From positions 5,642,001 to 5,706,000 of the forward strand of contig NC_014640.1 of assembly GCF_000165835.1 (NCBI RefSeq): a stretch of DNA of 64,000 nt. The letters run 5' to 3'. Of the stretch, positions 34,632 to 43,199 are shown piece by piece. This DNA is from Achromobacter xylosoxidans A8 (GTDB lineage Bacteria; Pseudomonadota; Gammaproteobacteria; Burkholderiales; Burkholderiaceae_B). A program made the position numbers and the translations under genes. The first letter of the stretch is position 1. Every line of letters starts with the position of its first letter. Below the pieces are notes generated by a model. It was given only the letters and a program-made list of their open reading frames with translations. It was not told the DNA's origin and did no database searches.

Positions 34632-34676
34632 AGCGCCTGCCGCAGGGTCGCCTGCCGCAGGATCGCCTGCCGCTTG
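34632..34676. repeat. Three 15-base tandem repeats
   Basis: Unit CGCCTGCCGCAGG plus two variable bases, three copies in a row (the last with its end altered), in the 136-base gap between the lipoprotein pair and the AraC gene. No known regulator motif recognised. Confidence 0.7.
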
Positions 34677-34732
34677 CTCCCCCCAGGGCCGGCGGGCGAT
34701 ACTGCCCGCAAGCCCTTTCCTCTCCATTCCCC

Positions 34733-35539
34733 ATGAGCCCAGGCCAGTTCGTCATGCAACGCAGTGCGCTCGCCGGCGTACAGGCCGTGGCCGCGCACAG
34801 CCGGCACGCGTTCGCGCGCCACACGCACGAGCAGTTCGGCATAGGCGTCATGCGCCAGGGCGCGCAGGTCTCGGCCAGCGGCCGCGGCCAGGTCGAGGCC
34901 GGCCCCGGGCACGTCATCACGGTGAACCCCGGCGAAGTGCATGACGGCGCCCCCATCGGCAACGGCGGGCGCGCCTGGCAGATGCTGTACCTGGATGCCG
35001 AAGTGGTGGCCCAGGCCGCGGCCGAACTGGGTGCAAGCGGGGCCAGCTACGAATTCGAACACCCGGCGCAGGACCGCCCGGCGCTGGCGCGCGACGTGCT
35101 GGCGTTGTATGCGCAGGCCACCGCCGGCTCGACGCCCCTGGCCTGCGACGCGCTGCTGCTGCGCATCCTGGCGCAGGCGCGCGACCGCGACGCAGCGCGC
35201 CTGGCCCGGCCGCCGCGCGCCGCTCCCGACGCCATCCGCCATGCCCGCGCCCTGATCGACGACGACCCGGCTGCCGCGCTGTCCCTGGCCGACTTGGCCG
35301 CGGCCAGCGGCCTCAGCCGCTACCAGGTGCTGCGGGCCTTTGCCCGCGACACCGGCCTCACACCTCACGCCTACCAGGTGCAACGCCGGCTGCTGCTGGC
35401 GCGCAGCCTGATCCGACAGGGCTCGCCCCTGGCCGATGCCGCAACCGCGGTCGGTTTCGCCGACCAAAGCCACATGACGCGGCTGTTCGTGCGCGCCTAC
35501 GGCGTATCGCCGCGGCGCTACGCGCTGGCCGCCAGCTGA
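34733..35539 (+). CDS. AraC-family transcriptional regulator
   Basis: A 268-aa regulator. The N-terminal cupin-like domain contains HTHEQFGIGVMRQGAQ and VNPGEVHDGAPI. Two helix-turn-helix units lie at 165-262 (LSLADLAAASGLSRYQVLRAFARDTGLTPH and ADAATAVGFADQSHMTRLFVRAYGVSPRRY). A later ATG at 34754 is a possible start. The EamA transporter follows on the same strand 82 bases downstream and is the likely target; many regulators of this layout control small-molecule exporters. Confidence 0.87.
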   Translation: MSPGQFVMQRSALAGVQAVAAHSRHAFARHTHEQFGIGVMRQGAQVSASGRGQVEAGPGHVITVNPGEVHDGAPIGNGGRAWQMLYLDAEVVAQAAAELGASGASYEFEHPAQDRPALARDVLALYAQATAGSTPLACDALLLRILAQARDRDAARLARPPRAAPDAIRHARALIDDDPAAALSLADLAAASGLSRYQVLRAFARDTGLTPHAYQVQRRLLLARSLIRQGSPLADAATAVGFADQSHMTRLFVRAYGVSPRRYALAAS

Positions 35540-35621
35540 GCGCTGCAATTTCGTTCAAGACCCGGGCTCGCCGGCCGGCTTAGCCTGTGCGCCTTGCTAT
35601 CACAAAGGCGTGGATCGGGTC

Positions 35622-36578
35622 ATGAACAATCGGATGCGGGGCTATTGCTATCTGGCAGCCGCCATGGTGCTGGTGGGCAGCACGGTGGCCGCCAGCAAAA
35701 TCATCGGAACGGGTTTGCCCCCCTTCACCGCGACCGCCCTGCGCTTCGCGATCGCCCTGCCCTGCTTCGTCCTGCTGATGGCATTGACCGGCGCGCGCCT
35801 GCCGCGGCTGGACCGGCGCGACTGGCTGCTGCTGGTGGCCCAGGCCACCGCCGGCAGCGTCGGCTACACCACCCTGCTGATCGCCGGCCTGCAGCGCGCA
35901 TCGGCGGTGGACGGCGGCATCATCCTGGGCACCTTGCCGCTGGTGTCCGCCGCCATTGCCATGCTGCTGCTGGGCGAACGCCCCGGCAAGGCCACGTTGG
36001 CCGCCATCGTCGCGGCGGCCTTCGGCGTCTGGCTGATGATGCACCATTCGGCCGGCGCGGGCGGCGCGAGCTCGTTGGTGGGCAATGCGCTGATCCTGGG
36101 CGCAGTGCTGTGCGAGGGACTGTTCATCCTGTTGAACAAGCGGCTGCGCCAGCCGGTGGCGCCGCTGGCGCTATCCACGCTCATGACAGGTTTCGGGCTG
36201 GCGTTCTCGGCCGTGGCCAGCGTGGCGGAAGCACCCTGGACCCTGGGCCTGCCTGCGCCGGCCCTGGCCGCGGTAGCCTATTACGCGCTGGTGCCCACGG
36301 TAGGCGGTTTCCTGCTCTGGTATGCGGGCGCGGCCCGCGTCAACGGCGCCGAAGCCGCCTTGTTCACCGCGCTTGCACCGGTGTCGGCGGTGGCGCTGGC
36401 CGCCGGACTGCTGGGCGAATCCCTGGCTCCCGCGCAACTGGCGGGCATGGCTTGCGTGCTGGGCGCGGTGGTGGCGCTGGGCTGGTCCGGGGTCCGCTCG
36501 CGCGGCAAGCCGCCAAGCGCCGGACCCGAAGCTCCCCGCCACGGCGAGCAAGCTCACACAGGCCCTAGCCGCGGCTGA
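35622..36578 (+). CDS. EamA/DMT-superfamily transporter
   Basis: A 318-aa inner-membrane transporter with ten hydrophobic helices in two EamA repeats. Visible family features are LVGSTVAASKIIGTGLPPFTATALRF in repeat one, GLQRASAVDGGIILGTLPL, and in repeat two YALVPTVGGFLLWYAGAARV and ALFTALAPVSAVALAAGLLGE. A GTG at 35610 is an alternative start. Substrate unknown, possibly amino acid or metabolite export. Its last 14 bases overlap the convergent MarR gene. Confidence 0.87.
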   Translation: MNNRMRGYCYLAAAMVLVGSTVAASKIIGTGLPPFTATALRFAIALPCFVLLMALTGARLPRLDRRDWLLLVAQATAGSVGYTTLLIAGLQRASAVDGGIILGTLPLVSAAIAMLLLGERPGKATLAAIVAAAFGVWLMMHHSAGAGGASSLVGNALILGAVLCEGLFILLNKRLRQPVAPLALSTLMTGFGLAFSAVASVAEAPWTLGLPAPALAAVAYYALVPTVGGFLLWYAGAARVNGAEAALFTALAPVSAVALAAGLLGESLAPAQLAGMACVLGAVVALGWSGVRSRGKPPSAGPEAPRHGEQAHTGPSRG

Positions 36579-37047
36579 ACGCCAGCGCGAACTCGTCGGA
36601 AAAAATATCGGCCAGCGAGCGCCGCAACGCGGCTGCCCGCTCGGCGCCATAGGCGGCCTCGAAGCGGCGCTGCGCGTCCTTCCACAGGCGCTTGGACTCG
36701 GCCAGCTTGGCGCGGCCCGCCTCGGTCAGCGCCACGCGGCGGCTGCGGCCGTCCAAGGGGTCGCGCGACATCTGCACGTAGCCGTCGCGCTCCAGGGGCT
36801 TGAGGTTGTGCGCCAGCGCCGAGCGGTCCAGCACCATGATGCGCGCCAGGTCCGTCATGGACGGCGTGCCGGCGCGCGCGATGTGCACCAGGATGGAATG
36901 CTGCGACACCTTCAGGCCGCAAGGCGCCAGCACCGTGTCGTACAGCTGCGAGACGCGCCGGGTGGCCTTGCGCAGCGCCGCGCCGTTGCAGATGAGCGGA
37001 TCGGGCGCAATCGGGGCGGCTGTAGCGGCAGGCTGTTCGTCAGACAT
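36565..37047 (-). CDS. MarR-family transcriptional regulator
   Basis: A 160-aa regulator with the winged-helix core VSQHSILVHIARAGTPSMTDLARIM and VLDRSALAHNLKPLERDGYVQMSRDPLDGRSRRVALTE. The wing DGRSRR is intact. The ATG at 37047 is chosen over an upstream in-frame start. It diverges from the MATE efflux gene with about 130 bases between, the usual arrangement for a repressor of a drug exporter. A palindrome GCATATGC lies in the gap at 37136-37143, but it is too short to call as the operator. Confidence 0.88.
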   Translation of the reverse strand: MSDEQPAATAAPIAPDPLICNGAALRKATRRVSQLYDTVLAPCGLKVSQHSILVHIARAGTPSMTDLARIMVLDRSALAHNLKPLERDGYVQMSRDPLDGRSRRVALTEAGRAKLAESKRLWKDAQRRFEAAYGAERAAALRRSLADIFSDEFALAFSRG

Positions 37048-37180
37048 GAGAGGCGCAAAAAAAGTGGAGGACGGCAAGGACTCAACGCTACCGCCGGGTT
37101 GGGTCCGAGTCTAGCCCATTCTTGACTTTTATTGGCATATGCACGTAAATATCCCAACGCCATCCACGGGTTCCTTCCCT

Positions 37181-38584
37181 ATGTCCGCGCCCGCTGCTCC
37201 TCGCCCCGCCAACGCGCGCCTGCAGGCCATGCTGCACGCGCCCATCGCGCCCACGCTGGCGCGCCTGGCGTGGCCGAACATCCTGATGATGCTGGCGCAA
37301 TCGTCCACGGGATTGATCGAGACCTGGTTCCTGGCGCGCCTGGGCACACCGGTGCTGGCAGGGGTGGCCCTGGTGGTGCCGGTGCTGATGCTGATGCAGA
37401 ACATGTCGCAGGGCGCCATGGGCGGCGGCATCTCGGCCGCGGTGGCCAGGGCGCTGGGCGGCGGCCGGCAACGCGAAGCGGACCAGCTGGTGCTGCATGC
37501 CGTGGTGCTCAACGGTTTGCTCGGCCTGGCTTTTTGCGCGCTGCTGTTACTGGGCGGTCCGTGGCTGTACCGCAAGCTGGGCGCCGAGGGCGAGGCGCTG
37601 GTGGCAGCCCTGGCCTATTCCGACGTCATCTTCGGCGGCATCGTCCTGATGTGGCTGATGAACGCGTTCGCCAGCGCCATACGCGGCACCGGCAACATGC
37701 TGGTGCCTGGCGCCGTGATCTGCGGCGGCGCCTTGCTGCTGATCCCGCTGTCGCCCTGCCTGATCTTCGGCTGGGGGCCTTTCCCCGCGTTGGGCGTGGC
37801 CGGCGGCGGCTGGGCGCTGGTGATCTATTACGCCGTGGGCGCGCTGATCCTGGGCCTGTACTGCGCCAGCGGACGCAATGCGGCGCGGCTGCTCCCCAGC
37901 CGCCTGTACCCGGGCCTGATGCGCAACATCCTCAGCGTGGGCGCGCTGGCCACCATCAACCCGTTCCTGACCAATGCGCTGGTAGCGCTGACGGCAGCCC
38001 TGGTCGGCGCCTATGCCGGCACCGCGGCGGTCGCCGGCTACGGCATCGCCGTACGCCTGGAATACCTGCTGATGCCCATCGCCTTCGGCCTGGGCGCGCC
38101 CATGGTGGCAATGGTGGGGTCCAACATCGGCGCGGGCCAGCCCGAACGCGCCCTGCGCATCGCCCTGACCGGCGGCGCAATGGCCTTTGTGCTGGCCGAG
38201 GCCATCGGCCTGGCGGCCGCGTTCTTTCCCGAGGCCTGGCTGCGCCTGTTCGGCGCGCAGGACCACATGCTGGAAGCCGGCGCCAACTACCTGCGCACCG
38301 TCGGTCCGGTCTACGGCTTCTTTGCCCTGGGCTTCTCGATGTACTTCGCTTCGCAGGGTGCCGGCCGCCTGAAATGGCCGCTGATCGCGGGGGTCCTGCG
38401 CCTGCTGATTGCCATAGGCGCCGGCGGCATCGCCCTGCGCCTGACGGGATCGCTGAGCCTGTTCTTCGCGGTCGCGGCAGTGGCGATGTGCGTCTACGGC
38501 CTGATCATCCTGGGCGCCGTCGCGTCGGGCTCCTGGTTCGAACGCGCGCCGTTGCGCAAGCGCCGGCTGTTCGCGCGTTCATAG
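37181..38584 (+). CDS. MATE-family multidrug efflux transporter
   Basis: A 467-aa protein from ATG 37181 (an ATG at 37139 has no ribosome site and would overlap the probable promoter). It has twelve hydrophobic helices in two halves. Landmarks are IAPTLARLAWPNILMMLAQSS, SAIRGTGNMLVPG, and in the second half GYGIAVRLEYLLMPIAFGLGAPMVAMVGSNIGAGQPERA. Sodium- or proton-driven export of cationic compounds is typical. The divergent MarR gene probably controls it. Confidence 0.88.
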   Translation: MSAPAAPRPANARLQAMLHAPIAPTLARLAWPNILMMLAQSSTGLIETWFLARLGTPVLAGVALVVPVLMLMQNMSQGAMGGGISAAVARALGGGRQREADQLVLHAVVLNGLLGLAFCALLLLGGPWLYRKLGAEGEALVAALAYSDVIFGGIVLMWLMNAFASAIRGTGNMLVPGAVICGGALLLIPLSPCLIFGWGPFPALGVAGGGWALVIYYAVGALILGLYCASGRNAARLLPSRLYPGLMRNILSVGALATINPFLTNALVALTAALVGAYAGTAAVAGYGIAVRLEYLLMPIAFGLGAPMVAMVGSNIGAGQPERALRIALTGGAMAFVLAEAIGLAAAFFPEAWLRLFGAQDHMLEAGANYLRTVGPVYGFFALGFSMYFASQGAGRLKWPLIAGVLRLLIAIGAGGIALRLTGSLSLFFAVAAVAMCVYGLIILGAVASGSWFERAPLRKRRLFARS

Positions 38585-38648
38585 GCCGCGCTGCGGATGC
38601 GCGCGTACGCAACATCTTCTCAGCAGGCGGGAACGTCGCGCAGTACCT

Positions 38649-39539
38649 TCAGGACGCGGGCGCGTCGCGCAGCGCGTACTCCACCAGTTCGGCCGCATAG
38701 GCCGGCAGCGTGTCGCGCACGCACAGCACCAGGTCGCGCGCGGCCCAGTCGTCGGCCAGGGCCACGCGCCGCACGCCCGCCGCGCGGCCATAGCGCAACG
38801 CCGCCACGCGCGGCACGATGCCTATGCCCACGCCCTGCCCCACCATCCTGCACACCGCGTCGAAGCTGCGCAGCCGCACCCGGTACGACAGGGCCTTGCC
38901 TCCGCGGCGCGCATGATGCGCGATGTGCTCCTGCAAGGCGCTGCCTTCGACCAGTCCCACGAATTCCTGGTCGGCCACATCGGCCAGCAGCACCGACGCG
39001 CGGCCCGCCAACGCATGGTCCGGCGGCACGATCAGCGTCAAGGGGTCGTGCCGGAAGGTCTGCGTGCGCAGGCCGTGCAGATCGGCCGTATCGGCCAGCA
39101 CGCCGATGTCGCAAGTCCCCGCGCGCAGCGCATCGGCAATCTCGTGGCTCAGCCGTTCTTCCAGGTCCACGGAGACGCGCGGATGGTCCTTGAGAAAGGC
39201 GCCCAGCACCGGCGGCAGGTACTCGCTGAGCGCGGTGGTGTTGCACAGCACGCGCACGTGCCCCTTCAACCCCAGGCCGTAGTGGTCCAGCTCGCCGCGC
39301 ATGCGGTCCATCTGCGCCAGCACCACGCGCGCGTGGTGCGCCAGGGTGCGGCCCGCCGGCGTGGGCTCGACCCCGCGCGCCTCGCGCAGCAGCAGCGGCA
39401 CGCCCAGCGTGTCCTCCATGCCGCGGATGCGTTCGCTGGCCGACGCCAGCGTCATGTGGGAACGCCGGGCCCCGGCCGTGATGGAGCCGGTTTCCTGCAC
39501 ATTGAGGAATAGCCGCAGATCGGTAAGGTCGAATCGCAT
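38649..39539 (-). CDS. LysR-family transcriptional regulator
   Basis: A 296-aa regulator beginning MRFDLTDLRLFLNVQETGSITAGARRSHMTLASASERIRGME, a full LysR winged helix. The effector domain follows (GHVRVLCNTTALSEYLPPVL, then CDIGVLADTADLHGL). It is divergent from the SEL1-like/TSUP permease pair with 124 bases between, so control of a sulfur-type or organic-acid exporter is plausible. Effector unknown. Confidence 0.88.
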   Translation of the reverse strand: MRFDLTDLRLFLNVQETGSITAGARRSHMTLASASERIRGMEDTLGVPLLLREARGVEPTPAGRTLAHHARVVLAQMDRMRGELDHYGLGLKGHVRVLCNTTALSEYLPPVLGAFLKDHPRVSVDLEERLSHEIADALRAGTCDIGVLADTADLHGLRTQTFRHDPLTLIVPPDHALAGRASVLLADVADQEFVGLVEGSALQEHIAHHARRGGKALSYRVRLRSFDAVCRMVGQGVGIGIVPRVAALRYGRAAGVRRVALADDWAARDLVLCVRDTLPAYAAELVEYALRDAPAS

Positions 39540-39663
39540 GCAAAAAGCGTAGCACGGCGAGCCTCAGGCTGAGCCATAGGATCGCTACGCGAGATCCCGA
39601 TACGGGTTCAAGGACGCAGGGGACCAAAATGAAGTCCCAGCCCTTTCAATCCGGGAAAAATCC

Positions 39664-40077
39664 ATGAATATCCTCAAACCACGACGCGCCCCCGTTCACT
39701 GGCCTGCCCTCGCCCTGCTGGCCTTGACTCTGCATGGCTCAGGCATGGCCGAAGCCGGCAGCCTGGATCCGCACACCACGCCGGCGCAGAAATACGCGCT
39801 GGCGCTGGAAGCCCAGACCCAGGGCGACTATGCCGCCATGGCGCAGTGGCTGCGCGCCGCCGCGGGCGACGGCCATGCGCCCGCGCAGCGCATGCTGGGC
39901 ATTGCGCTGCTCGGCGGCCCGGCCCTGTATGGGGAGTCCCTGCGCGCCGACCTGTGCGAAGGCCGGCAATGGCTGCTGCGCGCGGCGCGCCAGGACGGCG
40001 CGGGTACTGACGACGTCGCCTATGCCTTGTTCGGCCGTCCCCGCGCCGGCCTCACGGCCCACTGCGAGCCAGCATGA
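39664..40077 (+). CDS. Small exported SEL1-like protein
   Basis: A 137-aa protein with a signal peptide ending AEAGS. It continues KYALALEAQTQGDYAAMAQWLRAAAGDGHAPAQRMLGIALLGG, one SEL1/TPR-like repeat, then a shorter second unit (CEGRQWLLRAARQDG). The stop overlaps the TSUP permease start by 4 bases (ATGA). Function unknown; a partner role for the permease is possible. Confidence 0.7.
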   Translation: MNILKPRRAPVHWPALALLALTLHGSGMAEAGSLDPHTTPAQKYALALEAQTQGDYAAMAQWLRAAAGDGHAPAQRMLGIALLGGPALYGESLRADLCEGRQWLLRAARQDGAGTDDVAYALFGRPRAGLTAHCEPA

Positions 40078-40844
40078 CGCTTCCAGATCTGTTTCCCGGC
40101 AGCACGCCCGCGCTGCTTGCAATCGCCGTGTCCGTCTTCATCCTGGCCGGCGTGGTCAAGGGCGTGGTCGGACTGGGCCTGCCCACCATTTCCATGGCCA
40201 TGCTGGCGCTGATCATGGCGCCGGCGCAGGCCGCGGCGCTGCTGATCGTGCCGTCGCTCATCACCAATCTCTGGCAAGCGCAGCCATGGCCCACGCTGCC
40301 CACGATGCTGCGCCGCATCGGCGCCATGCAGGCGGGTATTTGCGCAGGCACGATAGGCGGCGCGCTGTGGCTGGGGCCGCCCTCGGGACACTGGGCCAGC
40401 GTGTGTCTGGGGCTGGCGCTGGTGGCCTATGCCGCCTGGGGCCTGTTCGGCTCGCCGCCCAAGGCGCCGCAGCGGCATCAAGGGCTGGCGGGCGCTGCGG
40501 TCGGCGCCGTCACCGGCGTGATCACCGCTGCCACCGGCGTATTCGTGATCCCTGCGGTGCCCTATCTGCAAGCCCTGAACCTGGGCAAGGATGGCCTGAT
40601 CCAGGCCATGGGCATCTCGTTCACGGTGTCCACCGTGGCGCTGGCGGCCGGCCTGGGCCTCAATGGCGGCTACACGTCCGCAACCGCCGGCGCATCCGTG
40701 CTGATGCTGCTGCCCGCGCTGATCGGCATGGCGCTGGGCACATGGCTGCGCGGCAAGCTATCGCAGCAAGCCTTCAAGCGCTGCTTCATGGTGAGCCTGG
40801 CGCTGCTGGGCGCCTACCAGGCCGTCCAGGGTTGGACGGCCTGA
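40074..40844 (+). CDS. TauE/SafE (TSUP) family permease
   Basis: A 256-aa inner-membrane protein with about eight helices. Both copies of the family motif are visible: VVKGVVGLGLPTISMAML in the first half and AVTGVITAATGVFVIPAVPYLQAL in the second. TSUP proteins move sulfite, sulfoacetate or other organic anions. It is translationally coupled to the SEL1-like gene and faces the divergent LysR gene. Substrate not readable. Confidence 0.85.
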   Translation: MTLPDLFPGSTPALLAIAVSVFILAGVVKGVVGLGLPTISMAMLALIMAPAQAAALLIVPSLITNLWQAQPWPTLPTMLRRIGAMQAGICAGTIGGALWLGPPSGHWASVCLGLALVAYAAWGLFGSPPKAPQRHQGLAGAAVGAVTGVITAATGVFVIPAVPYLQALNLGKDGLIQAMGISFTVSTVALAAGLGLNGGYTSATAGASVLMLLPALIGMALGTWLRGKLSQQAFKRCFMVSLALLGAYQAVQGWTA

Positions 40845-40853
40845 GCCCGGCAG

Positions 40854-41678
40854 TCAGGCCGCCATGCGCCTTTCGTCCACGAAGCCGATCGACACGGACA
40901 TTTCGCGCCAGCGGGCCAGTTCCTGCTGCACCGACTGGATCTTGGCGCGCGCCTGATCGAAGGCGTCGCGGCCCAGGAACAGGTGCAGGGGCGCGTACTG
41001 CGCCTGCGCCGCATTGATCAGCGCCTGGGCCATTTTGGCCGGATCGCCCTCCGCATCGCGCGCCTGCGCATTGCGCGCCGCCAGTTCCGGCGTCGGCTCG
41101 CCGCTAGTGGCCCGGGGCGCGCGCAGCGCCCCCGGATACACCAGCGACACCCGGATGCCGAAAGGCGCGGCCTCGGCGGCCAGCGCTTCGGTCAGGCCGC
41201 TGACGGCAAACTTGGCGGCGCTGTAGGCGCCCCAATCGGCGCGGCCGCCATCGAAGCCCAGGATCGAAGAAATATTGAACACGTGGCCGCTGCGCTGCGC
41301 ACGCATGCGCGGCAGGGCCGCGCGGATCACGTTCAGCGTGGCGAATACATTGATGTCGAACGTGCCGCGCAGGTCCTCGTCCGGCAGGCTGTCCAATGCG
41401 CCGCGCAGGCCATGGCCGGCGTTGTTCACCACCACGTCCAGCCCGCCGAAGGCCGTCACCGTGGCATCCACGGCACGCTGCACGTTGCGCGCATCGGCCA
41501 GATCCACCGTCAGGGGCAGGAACTGCCCCTCCAGCTTGGCGCCCACGGCGTCCAGCAGCGCATCGCCATCCGGCGACGTCGCCGCCACCTTATGGCCCCT
41601 ATCCAGCAACATCTTCACCAGGACCAGACCCAACCCCGCGGAAGCGTCCGTCACCAACCAGATTTTTTCGGTATTCAT
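40854..41678 (-). CDS. Short-chain dehydrogenase/reductase
   Basis: A 274-aa SDR from ATG 41678, with GGAAGGGA upstream. The catalytic set is present: NNAGHG, ISSILGF (Ser) and YSAAK (Tyr/Lys). The nucleotide-binding turn reads VTDASAGLGLVLV, with Asp in place of the first Gly of TGxxxGxG, which may change cofactor affinity. The C-terminus is longer than the minimal SDR. Substrate unknown; it stands alone and converges on the TSUP permease gene 9 bases away. Confidence 0.85.
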   Translation of the reverse strand: MNTEKIWLVTDASAGLGLVLVKMLLDRGHKVAATSPDGDALLDAVGAKLEGQFLPLTVDLADARNVQRAVDATVTAFGGLDVVVNNAGHGLRGALDSLPDEDLRGTFDINVFATLNVIRAALPRMRAQRSGHVFNISSILGFDGGRADWGAYSAAKFAVSGLTEALAAEAAPFGIRVSLVYPGALRAPRATSGEPTPELAARNAQARDAEGDPAKMAQALINAAQAQYAPLHLFLGRDAFDQARAKIQSVQQELARWREMSVSIGFVDERRMAA

Positions 41679-41897
41679 GCGATTCCCTTCCCTTGCGTAC
41701 GCTGCCGGCAACGCGCCCGGCAGCCCGGCGGAACCCGCGCATCCGCAATGAATGCGCCGCCCCGACCTTGGAAGAGATGGTAAGAATCGCGAGTCTGCGC
41801 GTACAGGCTCGTTCTTGCGTGAAACCTGCCTATTCCTGCAACGCTGTGTTCCGCGCCAGCCCGGCCCCTGCACACTGCATGGAGCCTTGCACAGGCC

Positions 41898-42047
41898 TCA
41901 GCCCAGCGCGCTGCGGTAGTGCTCGCTGTCGAAGGCCGGCGCGCTGGCCGCCTGCGGCGCGGCTGGCGCCTGCGCCGCCGCGCCCGGCGTCTCGACGCCG
42001 AAAAGGGAAAGTTCCGCGTTGACCAATGCCAGTATGAAATTTGCCAT
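41898..42047 (-). CDS. 49-residue small protein
   Basis: The reading MANFILALVNAELSLFG, then GVETPGAAAQAPAAPQ and a tail SEHYRSALG, encodes 49 aa. AAGGAG stands 7 bases before the ATG, one of the best ribosome sites in the window, which supports real translation. The first half is a short amphipathic or hydrophobic helix, followed by an Ala/Pro-rich linker and a charged end. It has no neighbour on its strand within 200 bases, so it is probably an independent unit. No family recognised. Confidence 0.55.
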   Translation of the reverse strand: MANFILALVNAELSLFGVETPGAAAQAPAAPQAASAPAFDSEHYRSALG

Positions 42048-42291
42048 GATGACTCCTTGGATTTCGCGTCCGGACCAGCGCGGGCCGCGCAGGTCTTATA
42101 GAGGACATGGATGCCATGGTGCGGGCTTGCCCGCCGGCCGTCCATTTGCTTTGTTCAATGGCGCCGATTGACGGGATGCAAGCCGGGAGACGCCCGGGGC
42201 CGGAATGACGGATAATTCGGGTGTTTTCCGCGGCGCTGCGGGAAACAGCACTTTTTTCGGGCCTTGCGCCCGCCCGCATTCGGAGTCAGTC

Positions 42292-42624
42292 ATGCATCGC
42301 GGTATCGAGGCGATCGAAAAATTCATGGAATCCATCGGCCTGGCCTGGCGCCCCGGCTCGACCGAGCGCGCCGAGCTGAAAGTCAGCTACCGCATCGGCA
42401 ATACGCGTCCGCTGGGCATAGACCGCACGCTGGTCGAGTTCCACTGCGATCCCAAGCGCGCCAAGGTCTGGGTGCCGGAATTCTCCCGCACCAGTTTTCA
42501 TCAGTGGTTCGAAGTGCCGTACCAGGAATTCGAATTCACGCCCGGCGGCTCGATGCTGAAGATCAAGGCCCCCGCGCGCGGCAACGCTCCGCCGTACAGC
42601 GTGGGCATCAAGCCCCTGGCCTGA
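42292..42624 (+). CDS. Protein of unknown function
   Basis: A 110-aa soluble protein starting MHRGIEAIEKFMESIG, with GGAG upstream of the ATG. It is rich in strands: ERAELKVSYRIGNTRP, GIDRTLVEFHCDPKRAKVWVPEFSR, FHQWFEVPYQEFEF and MLKIKAPARG. No signal peptide or membrane segment. Codon use resembles its neighbours. It converges on the GNAT gene across a hairpin. I do not recognise the family. Confidence 0.65.
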   Translation: MHRGIEAIEKFMESIGLAWRPGSTERAELKVSYRIGNTRPLGIDRTLVEFHCDPKRAKVWVPEFSRTSFHQWFEVPYQEFEFTPGGSMLKIKAPARGNAPPYSVGIKPLA

Positions 42625-42629
42625 GCCCT

Positions 42630-42650
42630 GCTGCCGCCCGCGGCGGCAGC
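42630..42650. terminator. Hairpin between convergent genes
   Basis: GCTGCCGCC-CGC-GGCGGCAGC, a perfect 9-base-pair stem between the stops at 42624 and 42656. No T-run follows on either side, so termination is likely but not canonical. Confidence 0.45.
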
Positions 42651-42655
42651 GTCCC

Positions 42656-43192
42656 CTACAGCTGCTTGTACATGATGGTGGTGCCGTCCAGCTTGGCGGC
42701 ATCATGCGGGTCGCGGCTGAAACCTGGTATCACTCCCACGGTCTGATAGCCCTGCGACGCATACAGCGGCTCGGCGCTGTCGCCCGTGCGCGTGTCCAGC
42801 GTAATCAGGCTGCGGCCCTGGCGCCGCGCCATGGCTTCCGTCTCGGCCAGCAAGGCCCGGGCGATACCGCGGCGGCGGAAATCCGGATGCACCAGCAGCT
42901 TGCGCACTTCGGCGCGGTGCGGCTGGTTGGGCGGCGTGTCCCAATCCAGCTGCACCGATCCCGCGATGCGTCCCTCCTGCCGTGCCACCCACAGCGCCGA
43001 CTTGCCGCCAGCGATCGCCGGCAGCACCTTGGCACGCCAAAAGGCCTGCGCCTCCTCGGACGAATACGGCAGAACGAAGCTGACGCTGGCGCCGTCCTGC
43101 ACGCAGGCGCGCAGCAGTTCGGCCAGCTCGGGCACGAGAGCGTCGGCGGCGTCCGCCGACAGAAGAATCAATTCGGGATTGGGATGGGACAT
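42656..43192 (-). CDS. GNAT-family N-acetyltransferase
   Basis: A 178-aa enzyme with the acetyl-CoA loop VRKLLVHPDFRRRGIARALLAETE (motif A, RRRGIA) and, before it, GRIAGSVQLDWD. The end has the Y-x-x-x-GY segment (EPLYASQGYQTVG). An alternative TTG start at 43207 would overlap the upstream gene. It follows the XRE-cupin regulator gene by 7 bases and is probably co-expressed with it. The acetylated substrate is unknown. Confidence 0.87.
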   Translation of the reverse strand: MSHPNPELILLSADAADALVPELAELLRACVQDGASVSFVLPYSSEEAQAFWRAKVLPAIAGGKSALWVARQEGRIAGSVQLDWDTPPNQPHRAEVRKLLVHPDFRRRGIARALLAETEAMARRQGRSLITLDTRTGDSAEPLYASQGYQTVGVIPGFSRDPHDAAKLDGTTIMYKQL

Positions 43193-43199
43193 GGTGGGC

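Noticed and set aside
37122..37150. TTGACT with downstream GTAAAT as the MATE promoter
   Set aside because: The -35 is fair, but the -10 fits poorly. It only supports the later MATE start and is not listed as a feature.
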